Part shown: piece by piece, positions 16,130 through 26,322 of the stretch | How the letters are laid out: each line of letters opens with the position of its first letter | How positions within the stretch are numbered: position 1 is the stretch's first letter | Assembly: GCA_947627725.1 (NCBI GenBank) | Contig: CANQXE010000019.1 | Coordinates: forward strand, 1-42,865 | Direction of reading: 5' to 3' | DNA from: an uncultured Clostridia bacterium | GTDB lineage: Bacteria > Bacillota > Clostridia > Oscillospirales > Acutalibacteraceae | DNA: 42,865 nucleotides | Position numbers and translations under genes: made by a program | Notes under the pieces: generated by a model | What the model saw: only the letters and a program-made list of their open reading frames with translations | Told to the model about the DNA's origin: nothing | Databases searched by the model: none

Positions 16130-17179
16130 ATGGAAACTGTTATGATGTATGTTCTGTTTGCTGTCGGTCTCGTTCTTATAATCAAGGGAGGAGACTGGTT
16201 TGTGGACAGCGCAAGCTGGATTGCCGAGGTACTCGGAGTACCGAAATTCGTAATCGGCGCAACAATCGTATCTATCGCTACGACATTGCCCGAGATGATA
16301 GTAAGCATACAAGCTACCGCAAAGGGAAACGTTGATATGGCCGCGGGAAACGCAATAGGCTCCGTAACGGCAAATACCGCTATGATTATGGGAATATTCA
16401 TTGTATGTATGCCATTCGCAGTTAAACGAAAGGAATTTACTCCCAAGGCGCTTATGATGTTTTTCGCCTCTGCCGCTCTCGTGCTCGGCTGTATATTTAC
16501 CGCAAAACGCTCGCTTACCTTTGAGGGAGAAACTAACGACTACTATTCGCTTTCAACCATCGGACTGTGTGTTCTTATTATTATTTTTATTACATTTTTT
16601 ATAGAAAACTTTATTTCAATGAAAAGAGAGCAGACGCAGATTGAGCCGGCTCCTCACAGCATAGGACTCCAGGAGGAGGACGGTATAATACCCACAAAGG
16701 AAAGCGCGGGCAAAGGCGACTGGGTAAAAAATATTATCACATTTGTTCTCGGCGCCGCAGGCATTGTAATAGGAGCCGACCTGCTCGTTGACTACGGCAC
16801 ATTGATTGCCCAGAATCTCGGAATACCGCAAAGGGTTATCAGCGTTATCGCAATCGCAATAGGAACATCGCTTCCCGAGCTTGTAACGACAATAACAGCT
16901 CTCAGGAAAAAGGTCGGCGCGCTTTCAGTCGGAAATATCTTAGGCGCCAATATAATTGACCTCACGCTTATCCTGCCGATATGCTCCTTCGTTTCAATGG
17001 GAAAAGGCACGGGTGCGTTAGCGGTTTCCGCATCTTCGGTTACAATTGATATGGTTGTCTGCCTTGCGGCAATTGCGATAGCCGTATTCCCCGCAATAAT
17101 AACGCAGAAATTCAGAAGATGGCAGGGCATACTGATGCTCACGGGCTATGCGGGATACGTTATAACAGTGTTTATCTAA
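16130..17179 (+). CDS. Calcium/sodium exchanger of the CaCA family (YrbG-like)
   Basis: ATG 16130 follows AAAGGTGG at a normal distance and gives 349 residues; the upstream frame has no site. The product is a polytopic membrane protein with about ten segments in two homologous halves. Each half carries the CaCA alpha repeat: VSIATTLPEM with GNAIGSVTANT (about 47-84) and IAIGTSLPEL with GNILGANIIDL in the second half. The acidic residues in those repeats (Glu54 and its mate) bind the cation. A charged loop of about 50 residues separates the halves. It likely exports Ca2+ in exchange for Na+ or H+; the exact ions cannot be read from sequence. Confidence 0.9.
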   Translation: METVMMYVLFAVGLVLIIKGGDWFVDSASWIAEVLGVPKFVIGATIVSIATTLPEMIVSIQATAKGNVDMAAGNAIGSVTANTAMIMGIFIVCMPFAVKRKEFTPKALMMFFASAALVLGCIFTAKRSLTFEGETNDYYSLSTIGLCVLIIIFITFFIENFISMKREQTQIEPAPHSIGLQEEDGIIPTKESAGKGDWVKNIITFVLGAAGIVIGADLLVDYGTLIAQNLGIPQRVISVIAIAIGTSLPELVTTITALRKKVGALSVGNILGANIIDLTLILPICSFVSMGKGTGALAVSASSVTIDMVVCLAAIAIAVFPAIITQKFRRWQGILMLTGYAGYVITVFI

Positions 17180-17183
17180 GTAA

Positions 17184-17226
17184 AAAACTCATAGAATCCT
17201 CAAAATAGGGTTCTATGAGTTTTCTT
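17184..17226. terminator. Bidirectional terminator between the exchanger and DUF2804 genes
   Basis: A 15-bp stem (17186-17200 with 17207-17221; one G-U) with A-rich and T-rich flanks separates two convergent genes. It ends one base from the stop codon of the minus-strand gene and serves both. Confidence 0.85.
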
Positions 17227-18255
17227 TTACCACTTGTTATAAACCTTTTCACAAAAGGCGTACATATTTTCAATTTTCAGCTTAGTACCGTTATCAAGAA
17301 TAACAGTGCCGTTCCACAAACCATGAACCTGATGCGTCTTCATACCGAAAAGATTTAACGGCATCATATTTGAATAATGGTCATAAAACGGCCTCATCGT
17401 CAAATCAAGCCTGCCGTCATCGCTTATAAAATGCCATTCGCTCATCCACCGATTGTTAATTTCAGGGTCATTTTCAAGGTGAACATTGCTAATTTTATGG
17501 CATACACCGTCATAAAACAAAGCGGTTTCGCTCGCGTTCGAGGTATCGCCAAAGCCCCATGTCAGCTCAAAGCCGAAGAGTTTACCGTCTGTTTTTGTAC
17601 TGCCGTTTGCCCAGTACCACATATTTTTATAGGGCCATATTCCCCTGCCCCAATCAAGTACAGTATATGTATTATCCCTTGAAAATTCAAATCTTTCATC
17701 GCCGTACAGTACATAGCCCTCGGTAGAAAGGCAGTTGATTTTATTAGTATAGAAAAAATGTCCTTTTTCTTTAAAAGGTATTGCTATTGTTATGCTCTCG
17801 TGATTCGGTAATCTTTCGCATATAAAATCTGCGGACACTTTCTTTCCCTTGCAAACGCCCTCAAATTTCAGACGGTGGCGCTCCTCGGTAACGTCAAATT
17901 CAATTGTGGTTTTTCCGTGCTTATAGTACAGATAATTTTCACGGTCGCCGTTTTTATTCAATCTGTTTTTGTGAGGAGTAAAAAGCTGTACGCTCATCGT
18001 ATCAAATTTTCTGCCTGTTTTTAAATCAACAAAACCGAAGGTTGCGCAGGTGGCAAGCGAGATATTGAAGAAATTAATCTGCACCATAATTTCACCGTTG
18101 CTTATCTGGTAAAAATCCCATTCCTTAAGTCTCATAATACTTACGGAATGTTTTTCTATGTTATAATCATACAGATTGCGCCTGCACCAACCGGGATTCA
18201 TAACATTTCCGCTGTCGTCAAGAAGCGAACATTTTTCGGTAATTTCTCTTTGCAC
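17227..18255 (-). CDS. DUF2804 family protein
   Basis: The 342-residue protein matches the DUF2804 family: an N-terminal block (LLDDSGNVMNPGWCRRNLYDYN) is followed by LKEWDFYQI, and there are many aromatic residues in a beta-rich body (VLDWGRGIWPYKNMWYWANGS). There is no signal peptide or membrane segment. The family has no firmly established function. It is monocistronic, between two strong terminators, and starts after GTGAGGGA. Confidence 0.75.
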   Translation of the reverse strand: MQREITEKCSLLDDSGNVMNPGWCRRNLYDYNIEKHSVSIMRLKEWDFYQISNGEIMVQINFFNISLATCATFGFVDLKTGRKFDTMSVQLFTPHKNRLNKNGDRENYLYYKHGKTTIEFDVTEERHRLKFEGVCKGKKVSADFICERLPNHESITIAIPFKEKGHFFYTNKINCLSTEGYVLYGDERFEFSRDNTYTVLDWGRGIWPYKNMWYWANGSTKTDGKLFGFELTWGFGDTSNASETALFYDGVCHKISNVHLENDPEINNRWMSEWHFISDDGRLDLTMRPFYDHYSNMMPLNLFGMKTHQVHGLWNGTVILDNGTKLKIENMYAFCEKVYNKW

Positions 18256-18303
18256 AATCCCTCACCTCATATTTATTATATAATAATATTTCGGTTAATT
18301 CAA

Positions 18304-18340
18304 CAAAAACGGCAGGGCTTTTATCAAGCCTGCCGTTTTA
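18304..18340 (-). terminator. Terminator of the ABC transporter operon
   Basis: AAAACGGCAGG (18306-18316) and CCTGCCGTTTT (18329-18339) form an 11-bp stem. On the minus strand it is followed by GTTTTTGTTG, just after the stop of the second permease. Confidence 0.85.
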
Positions 18341-18346
18341 TGTTAA

Positions 18347-20881
18347 TTAATTTATTTCCTCCTTGAGTGTTTCAACAACGGAATCATCTTTGAGTTTTGA
18401 TACCGAATAAAGCATGGAAAGACCTATAATTATGAATACAGCAAAAATTACCGCCGCATAAAGAACATAATTCAAACTGAACGGAATAGCGCTGTTGGCA
18501 AGCATTCTGTTCATTCCAAAGCTTATCAGAATGCTTATCGGTATTGAAAAAATCAGTGCTTTAATTCCGTAAAAAGCGCTCTCAAGGCTCACCATTTTCC
18601 TAAAGCCCTTCGGTGACGTTCCCACAGATTTAAGCATAGCAAATTCTTTTTTTCTCATTGCGATGCCTGTTGAAATAGTGTTGATTATATTCGCGATTGT
18701 AATAAGCGTTATGAGGGCAATAAATCCGTAAACAAATACCTCAAGAGTAAATACAAGCGTGTTCATTGCCTGAAACGTCTCCACAAAATCGCTTACATAT
18801 GTGTTTTCATAACCGTTTTCATCAAATATATTCTGAATTTCCTCTGTTACTCTCTCGTGCTGTTCTGTTTCAATACCCATAACGTAAGCAACAAAACCGT
18901 CACCATCGTTATCAAAATGCGAATAGGCGTTTGAAGCCGGCAAATAAACGGAAATACAGTTTTGCGCGTTGAGGTTGCAAACATAATTATCCTTATCATA
19001 ATTGACAAAATCGGTTATTTCAACATCACTCCATATTTTTTCGCCGAGCAGTTTTTCGTTATAAACCTTTAATGTATTATTCTTGTGGTCAATATTGTTC
19101 ATAAGAACACACTTTAAGTTATCACCGTAGTACTTGTTATAATCAATACCATTATCTTCGCAAAGCTTGTTGAAGTCCTTATCATCAACATAGTTTACAA
19201 ACATATTCACCTTGGAGTTAAAGAGCTTCTGATATTTGCCTGTCAGAAAATCGGGATTCGATAAAGACGGCTCATCATTTTTATCAAGGTCAAAATACGC
19301 GTTAGTTGCACAATAATAATTGTCAATATCCGAAATGTTTTCAAGCTGACTGATAAACTTATCCTTGTCATTATAATTTACAATTGTCTCTACCTGATAA
19401 GGAACCGTTTCCAAATTAATTGACTGTACAAAAGCCTGACAGAAATAGTTTACGCTTAAAAACAGGACTACCGAAAGAGCGATTGAAGCGGTAATTACTC
19501 TTGACTTCCTGCCGTTTCGCTTAAGATTTTTGTAGGCAAGCTCTCCCTCATATCCGAATACCGCGCGGACAATTTTAGGCGATTTCAGTCTTTTTGCCTT
19601 AATTCTGATTTCACTTCTCTGGCGTATTGCGTCAATAGGCGTAATTTTTGACGCCTTTCGTGACGGAATAAACGAGGAAATGAATATCGTAAATGCGCTG
19701 AAAATAACTATACCGACTATTGCCCAAAGCGGAACGACAACGTCCATATTCATACCCGAATCACTGACGCCGAGTATCATTCCGGTAGAAATAATTTTTT
19801 TCCCGACAGCCTTAAGCGTTATGCCGATTCCTACAATACCCGCTAAAATTCCGACGGGAATACCTATTGCGCCGAGTATAAGCCCCTCATAATAAACAGA
19901 CAACTTTTTCTGCCTTTTTGTTGCGCCGACCGACGCAAGCATTCCAAGATACCTTACACGTTCTGAAAGCGACATTGCGAAAGCGTTGTAAATCAGCACA
20001 ACCGACGCAATTAAAATTATGATGAGAACAACTGCCGCCATAGGCAAAATGGATTTCGCCAGCACGCTGTTTTCGTCAATCGCAAATTTTGTTTCAAGAT
20101 AATTATTATTTATATCGTAATCTTGAATATCATACTGCTTTATAATATCACGGATAACATCAAGAGCTTTATAATTTACCTCCTTAAGCTCAATGGAGGC
20201 TGTAACCGTCTGACCGTCTGACAGACTAAGTTTTGATAAATCAAAGCCTCTTACAATACTATAATTAGCCATTGTGGCAGGATTATTGTGCAGAATTGCG
20301 GTAATCTTAAATTCGCCGACATCCGTTACCTCAAACCGCTCACCGCCGTAATAGCTCCCATTCACTACTGTTTCACCGATTTCTTCATCAGTAACATAGC
20401 GGTAGCCCAACGGAAAGGTTACTGTGTCTCCTACTTTCCAGTCAAGCTCATTCTTTTCAATAAATCTTTGCTCTACGGCAATCTCGTTTTCATTTTTCGG
20501 AACAGTACCCTCATACTCCCCTGTAAACATCTGCTGAAGATTTGTGTAATCTCCGCAATAAATATCGCCTGTACCTGACGATTTTGTTTTTGCGTTCTCA
20601 AGCGAATACGAATTGCTGTCGGGAGATACTCTTACTCCTACCCTTTCAATTCTTTCATCAGATTTCAGCTCTGTAAGCTGCTCCTGATTAACCTCAAGCA
20701 AAGCGTGTTTATAGCCGCCGCCTAACAACTCAATCTCGCCGAAAAGATTGAGAAACGACGCCACGGCAACAAATACGGCGGTAATCATTGCGACCGATAC
20801 GCAGATACCAAGCGTTGTGATTACCGTTCTGCCTTTATTTTCTTTAAGGTGGCGGAGGGTTAATCTGTTAACTATTTTCAA
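18347..20881 (-). CDS. Large ABC transporter permease with two FtsX-like regions
   Basis: The 844-residue membrane protein has an N-terminal transmembrane segment, an extracellular domain (about 50-270), three segments forming the first FtsX/MacB-type region (about 285-405), another segment near 455, a second extracellular domain and a final three-segment region (about 700-840). These permeases serve export or peptide sensing rather than import. The start is TTG at 20881, overlapping the ATPase stop (TTGA), with GAGGTGAGG in front. It is a clear paralogue of the frameshifted permease upstream; both share the TLRHLK start and the MLKSVG block. With the ATPase it should make one heteromeric transporter. 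Confidence 0.9.
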   Translation of the reverse strand: MKIVNRLTLRHLKENKGRTVITTLGICVSVAMITAVFVAVASFLNLFGEIELLGGGYKHALLEVNQEQLTELKSDERIERVGVRVSPDSNSYSLENAKTKSSGTGDIYCGDYTNLQQMFTGEYEGTVPKNENEIAVEQRFIEKNELDWKVGDTVTFPLGYRYVTDEEIGETVVNGSYYGGERFEVTDVGEFKITAILHNNPATMANYSIVRGFDLSKLSLSDGQTVTASIELKEVNYKALDVIRDIIKQYDIQDYDINNNYLETKFAIDENSVLAKSILPMAAVVLIIILIASVVLIYNAFAMSLSERVRYLGMLASVGATKRQKKLSVYYEGLILGAIGIPVGILAGIVGIGITLKAVGKKIISTGMILGVSDSGMNMDVVVPLWAIVGIVIFSAFTIFISSFIPSRKASKITPIDAIRQRSEIRIKAKRLKSPKIVRAVFGYEGELAYKNLKRNGRKSRVITASIALSVVLFLSVNYFCQAFVQSINLETVPYQVETIVNYNDKDKFISQLENISDIDNYYCATNAYFDLDKNDEPSLSNPDFLTGKYQKLFNSKVNMFVNYVDDKDFNKLCEDNGIDYNKYYGDNLKCVLMNNIDHKNNTLKVYNEKLLGEKIWSDVEITDFVNYDKDNYVCNLNAQNCISVYLPASNAYSHFDNDGDGFVAYVMGIETEQHERVTEEIQNIFDENGYENTYVSDFVETFQAMNTLVFTLEVFVYGFIALITLITIANIINTISTGIAMRKKEFAMLKSVGTSPKGFRKMVSLESAFYGIKALIFSIPISILISFGMNRMLANSAIPFSLNYVLYAAVIFAVFIIIGLSMLYSVSKLKDDSVVETLKEEIN

Positions 20882-21561
20882 CCCATCCTCACCTCGTCTC
20901 TTTTGATTTTACCGTCCTCTATTGATATTACCCTGTCTGCCGACAGAGCAATCCTTTCATCATGGGTAATTATTATAACGGTTTGATTGTATTCCTTATT
21001 AAAGTGCCTCAAAAGCGAAACGATTTCCCTGCTGTTTTCACTGTCAAGATTGCCTGTCGGCTCATCCGCAAGCATAAGAGCGGGATTGTTCACAAGCGCT
21101 CTGCCGATAGAAACCCTCTGCTGCTGACCGCCCGAAAGCTGATTCGGCAAATGAGTAAGACGGTTTGAAAGTCCGAGCCTTTCCACCAAGCTGTTTATCT
21201 GCCTTTTGTCAGGCTTTCTGCCGTCAAGAAGGAGCGGCAAGGTAAGATTTTCCTCAACGGTAAGAATCGGAATCAGATTGTAAAACTGATAAACAAGACC
21301 GATTTGCCGTCTTCTGAAAATCGCGAGCGCCGTTTCGTCAAGCGTTGAAATATCAGTATTATTGATTACAACGCTACCGCTTGTTGCGGTATCCACACCT
21401 CCTAAAATATGAAGAAGTGTGGACTTGCCCGAGCCTGACGGACCGATAATGGCAACAAATTCCCCCTGCTCTACCGAGAAGGAAACATTGTCAAGGGCTT
21501 TTACCATTGTGTCGCCCTTTCCGTATACTTTTGATAAATTTTTTACTTCAAGAATTTTCAT
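20878..21561 (-). CDS. ABC transporter ATP-binding protein (MacB/LolD type)
   Basis: The 227-residue ATPase has the Walker A motif GPSGSGKST, signature LSGGQQQR, Walker B LMLADEPTG and the H-loop Thr-His-Asp. Length and the KALDNVSF start fit the LolD/MacB group that partners FtsX-type permeases. It sits between the two large permeases, its stop overlapping the start of the second. AAAGGAG precedes the ATG. Confidence 0.95.
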   Translation of the reverse strand: MKILEVKNLSKVYGKGDTMVKALDNVSFSVEQGEFVAIIGPSGSGKSTLLHILGGVDTATSGSVVINNTDISTLDETALAIFRRRQIGLVYQFYNLIPILTVEENLTLPLLLDGRKPDKRQINSLVERLGLSNRLTHLPNQLSGGQQQRVSIGRALVNNPALMLADEPTGNLDSENSREIVSLLRHFNKEYNQTVIIITHDERIALSADRVISIEDGKIKRDEVRMG

Positions 21562-21655
21562 AATTTATCTCCTTTCTTTGCCGTTATCATATCAGCCCTG
21601 TCTTACACACAGGTGACTTTTAAATTACACTTTTGTCACATTAGAAATTTATTTA

Positions 21656-24396
21656 TCAGCACATATCCTTTTTAAGGGTTTCAATTACCGACGCTTTTTT
21701 CAGCTTTGATACCGAACAAAGCATCGCAACACCGACCACTGCAAACACGGCGGCAATTACAGCAAAATACATAAAATAATTAATCTCAAGCCCAATTTTA
21801 TTAGAATCAATCCGTTTATAAAGCGCATAGCTTATCAGCACGCTTAACGGTATAGCAAAGATAAGTGCTCTCAGTCCATAGAAAAGACTTTCAAGACATA
21901 TCATTTTTATAAAGCCCTTTTGCGTTATGCCAACTGATTTTAACAAGCAAATTCTCTTTGTCTTAAATCAACATCTGTTGAAATGGTATTTACTATGTTT
22001 GCAAGCGTTATAAGCGTTAACAGTATAATAAAGCTGTAAACAAATACTCTCAGCACGAAAATTTTGGATTGCTCGGATTCAAGATATTTCTGTTTATCCA
22101 AAACAAGCGAACCGGTATAATTTTCCTCGTCAAGAATATTTCCTATCTGCTGCGCGGCATATTCGTGATTATCTGTTACTACACCAAGAGTTATAGGCAT
22201 TTCTATATCATCCGTATAAAAAAATTTTAACATACTTATCGGAACATACGCGCTTATTGTCCCGACTGAATTAAGACGGCAAAGATAATTATTTTCGTCA
22301 TACTCAGCAAAATCATTTACGATTATTTTCTTTGTTTCAAGCTCTTGCGTTTCATTACCGTAATCAGTCCAGCCGATTATATTATCATCCTCATCACATT
22401 CGGGAGAAAGACTGTAATCATTATAAATTTCTTCTCCTATAAAATTATCCGTAAAGACCTTATTACCTGTGCTTTTGTGACTGATATTGTTCATAACAAC
22501 ACATTTTATATCGGAATTTTCCGCTGAATTTTTTTCATAATATTCTTTATATTCAATACCGTTTTTTTTACAAAATTCATTAAAATCATCATCTTCAACA
22601 AAATTTACAATAAGCTCCGCGTCATTCCATAGATTTTTATAAGCGCCTGTAAGATTTTCAGGCTTTCTCAAATCCTGATTTACATATGTATAGTCATTCC
22701 CCTTTTTCGGATTCGCGGCTTTTTCACTGTAACAATAGGTGTCATTAAAGGTGCTGTATACGTCTTTAACGCTTGGTATTTCCTTTATGGAATTCTTAAG
22801 ATTTTCAAACGCTCTATATGATGCGTCATACGCCCCCTCATATTCGTTTGACGGAATATCGACATTAACCTGATAAGGTATATCGGCATAATTATAATAC
22901 AAATCATTTGATTGAGTATAAATTTCACAAAAATAGTTTACACTCAAAAACAGTATGACCGACAGCGCTGTTGAAACGGTAATAACTCCTGTTTTTCTTG
23001 AATTACGCTTAAGATTTTTATCGGCAAGCACGCCCTCAAAGCCGAAAATTTTTCTGACAGCAAACGAGGTTTTTAACCTTTTAAAATTCACCTTTATTTC
23101 ATTGGTTTGCCTCAGCGCGTCAATAGGTGTGATAGCTGACGCTCTTTTTGCGGGTACTGCGGATGAAACAAGAATAGTTATAATGCTGATTATCACTGTA
23201 AATATAACTGCCCAAAGCGGCACTGCCATTTGCATTTTAAGGTTACCTGAATTTGGAACAATTTGTGACTGTACGATTTTTCTGCTAAGCGACTTTAAAA
23301 TAATAAAAACACCGATAATACCCGCGCCGATGCCGGCAGGAATCGCGGCTGTGCCAAGCATAAGTCCCTCAAAATAAACCGACGCTTTTATCTGCTTACC
23401 CGTTGCACCGACAGAGGAAAGCATACCCAGATAGCGTGTCCTCTCCGAAAGTGACATACCGAAGGCGTTATATATAAGCACGACCGATGCCGCTATTATA
23501 ATTACAAGAATAATTACTGCTGCCGAAAAAACATTTGAAAGATTGCTGCTCCCGGTAAAGGCAAAATGAGCGGCTAAATAGTCATTATTTACCCCAACGT
23601 ATTTATATAATTCATTTTCACTAACATCTATGCCGATTGTTTTTGCTATTTCTTTAATTGTTTGGTATGATTCGGAATTAACATCTTTAAGCTCTATGTA
23701 AGCTATATTTTCATTGTCATTTTCACCGAGGCCACGTATTATTGAGCCTTTTGAATAAGTCGGAGGATTATCACCGAGTATTCCGACAATTTTAAATTCT
23801 CTTGTCCCGTCAAGTATAAAAAACTCATTTGTGTGGTATTCGTTATGATAAAAACTGAAAATAGTATGGTAATCGGACATATTCCTTGTTCTTGCGCCTA
23901 CGGAAAGCTTGACGGTATCGCCTATTTTCCAGTCAAAACCGTTTTTCTCAATAATTTCCTTATTAACTATGATTTCATTTTCGTTTTTCGGAATACTGCC
24001 CTCAAGCTCACCCGTAATCATCTGGCTGACGCAGTTTTCATCAGCCGCAAAAAAGGTGCCTGTACCCAGTCTGTCACTTTTCGCATTCTCGATTTTGTAG
24101 CTGTCTGTTTTATTGTCATACCTTATTGAACAGCCGACTCTTTCAATTCGGTCATCGGATTTGAGCATTTCAATCTGTTCTTCAGTTATGCCTGTACCAA
24201 GAAAACCGCTGAATACCGCATGCCATTGACCATTGTTTCGTATTGCTGTTTCAGCGGAAAATTTAAGATACGACGCCGCTCCAACAAATAGTACCGTTAT
24301 CATAAAGGAAGAAATAAAGATACCCAGAACAGTAATAACTGTTCTGTTTTTATTTGATTTCAGGTGGCGAAACGTAAGAATTTTCATAATATTCAT
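21656..24396 (-). pseudogene. ABC transporter permease with a single-base frameshift near the 3' end
   Basis: The first frame (24396 to 21940) gives 818 residues ending in STDVDLRQREFAC and a stop. A second frame (21946 to 21656) gives the missing end, beginning LKSVGITQKGFIKM. In the intact paralogue the same place reads RKKEFAMLKSVGTSPKGF. The break is therefore loss of one base in GAATTTGC-TTGTTAAAA around 21945. Joined, the product would be about 914 residues with the same two-FtsX plan as its partner. The start follows AAGGAGG. The rest of the frame looks well kept, so this is a recent mutation, phase variation or a sequence error. If real, the last three membrane segments are lost. Confidence 0.85.
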
Positions 24397-24546
24397 TTCT
24401 TTTCCTCCTTAAAGCAAAATTATTTGATGCACATTCCGGCGTACAGCGTAAATTGAAATATTATACCTGTTTTAGGTTATTTTTTAATTTAATTTTTTTA
24501 TCTTAATAAATGACAATTTTGATTCTTCGTAAAAAGAAAAGAGGCA

Positions 24547-25539
24547 TTAAACTATTGCTTTATAAAATTTTACTTCAAACTGCGAGCCTTTGCCGATTTC
24601 GCTTGTGACGGTTATTTTTCCGTTTTCCCGTTCAAAGACCGCCTTTGCCAGCGCAAGACCGATACCTACGCTGTCGCTTGATGAATTTTTGCCGTGATAA
24701 AAGCGTTCAAATATATGAGGCAAATCCTCCTTTGCAATCCCGGATCCGTTATCTCTGATGATAACAGAATCATATAAATTGGTATTCTCGGTTGAAATAA
24801 TCAGCTCTCCGCCATTATCCGTATGCTCAATACAGTTTTTTATAATATTTTCAAATGCCTCCGCCGTCCATTTACTGTCACCGTTCACAGTAAAATCCTC
24901 TGCGCAGTCAACATACGAAATCCCCTTTAAATCCATTGTAAGCAAAAACGGTTTTATACTTTGCAACAAAGAATTTTTAACGGAAAATTCCTCATATTTA
25001 AACTCAACAGTACCTGCGTCAAGCTTAGAAAGCTTCAGCAGATTTGTAATCAGCCATTTCATTTTATCAAGCTGATTTTCCATTATTTCAATAAATTCCT
25101 TTTTCTTGTCCGCATCACCCTCATTTTTGAGCAAATCCGTCATTACCATCATTGAGGTTAAAGGAGTTTTAAGCTGATGGGAAATATCCGCAAGCGAATC
25201 CGCAAGGTAAACCTTGTCCTTTTTAAGAAGTTCATTTTGTGAGCGTAAAAGGACTATAACCTTGTAAAGATTATTCTTTAAAATTGAAAGTTCGCCCTCT
25301 GTATTATCGGCAATATCCAAATCAAAATTGCCCGCGCACACAAGAGAAAGATAATTATTAAGCGCATTAAGCTTATTGTATCTGCTCTTTGTAAAACAAA
25401 TAAAAGCACCTGTTAAAGCTGCTCCGAGCGTTAAACAGATTACCGCGCATATCGGTTTAATATATAAGCACACGGCTGACAGCACAACGGTCACCGCAAT
25501 GCCAAAAGCAACTATACCTTTTAAATTTTTATCAGTCAT
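24547..25539 (-). CDS. Sensor histidine kinase with short membrane anchor
   Basis: ATG 25539 overlaps the end of the response regulator gene and gives 330 residues. Two closely spaced membrane helices (about 8-26 and 29-48) leave almost no external loop, the layout of intramembrane-sensing kinases that usually take their signal from an ABC transporter. A HAMP-like linker is followed by the H-box ISHQLKTPLTS (His121), the N-box ENIIKNCIEH, the G1 box IRDNGSGI and G2 GIGLALAK. The ABC genes follow directly, so the kinase may read the transporter's state and control its synthesis, as in Bce-type antimicrobial-peptide modules. That role is inferred. Confidence 0.9.
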   Translation of the reverse strand: MTDKNLKGIVAFGIAVTVVLSAVCLYIKPICAVICLTLGAALTGAFICFTKSRYNKLNALNNYLSLVCAGNFDLDIADNTEGELSILKNNLYKVIVLLRSQNELLKKDKVYLADSLADISHQLKTPLTSMMVMTDLLKNEGDADKKKEFIEIMENQLDKMKWLITNLLKLSKLDAGTVEFKYEEFSVKNSLLQSIKPFLLTMDLKGISYVDCAEDFTVNGDSKWTAEAFENIIKNCIEHTDNGGELIISTENTNLYDSVIIRDNGSGIAKEDLPHIFERFYHGKNSSSDSVGIGLALAKAVFERENGKITVTSEIGKGSQFEVKFYKAIV

Positions 25540-26209
25540 TTTCAATCACATACCCGAGTCCGCGCACTGTTTTTATATAAACAGGCAACGCGGGGTCCTC
25601 CTCAATTTTATCTCTAAGCCTTTTTATATAAACGGTGAGGGTGTTATCCTCAACAAAATCGCCTTCAATGTCCCATATATTTTCAAGAAGCTGTCCTCTT
25701 GAAAGAACACTTCCGCGGTTATTAAGCAGTATCAGAAGCAGTTTATATTCCATAGCGGTAAGAATAATTTCTCTGCCGTTTTTATAAACCTTTGCCTCGT
25801 TGGTATTGATAATCAAATCCTTGATTTTAACTGTCGCGTCAGCCGTTTCTTTATTGTACCGCCTGAGAACGCTCTTAATTCTGAGCAGAAGCTCCTTAAC
25901 ACGAAACGGCTTTGATATATAATCATCGGCTCCCAAATCAAAGCCCATAACAACATTTACCTCATCATCAAAGGCGGTGAGAAAAATCACGGGCAAATCG
26001 CCTTTTTCCTTAATCCTTTTGCACACGTCATATCCGCTGCCGTCAGGCAGAGTTAAATCAAGAATATAAAGAGAAAAATTTTCCCTGTTTATAATATTTA
26101 ACGCATCGCTGACTGTTTTTGCCAAAGTTACCTTGTAGCCCTCATTTTCAAGCGAATAAGTAAGACCGATGCCGATTGCATCATCATCCTCCAAAAGAAA
26201 AATATTCAT
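25532..26209 (-). CDS. OmpR-family response regulator
   Basis: ATG 26209 lies after GGGGTGG and gives 225 residues; six more upstream codons have no better site. The receiver has the acidic patch LLEDDDA, phospho-acceptor Asp51 in LDLTLPDG, Thr78 and Lys100. The C-terminal winged helix (about 125-225) is of the OmpR/PhoB type (LILLNNRGSVLSRGQLLENIW, YIKRLRDKIEE). First gene of the module with the kinase, two permeases and ATPase. Confidence 0.94.
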   Translation of the reverse strand: MNIFLLEDDDAIGIGLTYSLENEGYKVTLAKTVSDALNIINRENFSLYILDLTLPDGSGYDVCKRIKEKGDLPVIFLTAFDDEVNVVMGFDLGADDYISKPFRVKELLLRIKSVLRRYNKETADATVKIKDLIINTNEAKVYKNGREIILTAMEYKLLLILLNNRGSVLSRGQLLENIWDIEGDFVEDNTLTVYIKRLRDKIEEDPALPVYIKTVRGLGYVIEND

Positions 26210-26271
26210 TATACCACCCCATAACATTTTATCATATTGTATATATCCTTTCCATTACAATATTGTAATAT

Positions 26272-26300
26272 AAAAAGGACAGAGCATAAAGCTCCGTCCC
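26272..26300 (-). terminator. Terminator downstream of the PAP2 gene
   Basis: GGACAGAGC and GCTCCGTCC pair over 9 positions with one mismatch around a 5-nt loop. On the minus strand a T5 run follows. It separates the PAP2 gene from the response regulator. Confidence 0.75.
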
Positions 26301-26322
26301 CAAAATGTCTGTTATGTATTTT

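Noticed and set aside
18347-26209. Classical Bce module
   Set aside because: The kinase and regulator fit, but the permeases are ~850-900 residues with two FtsX-like regions and occur as a pair, unlike the single ~650-residue BceB. Called only Bce-like in organisation.
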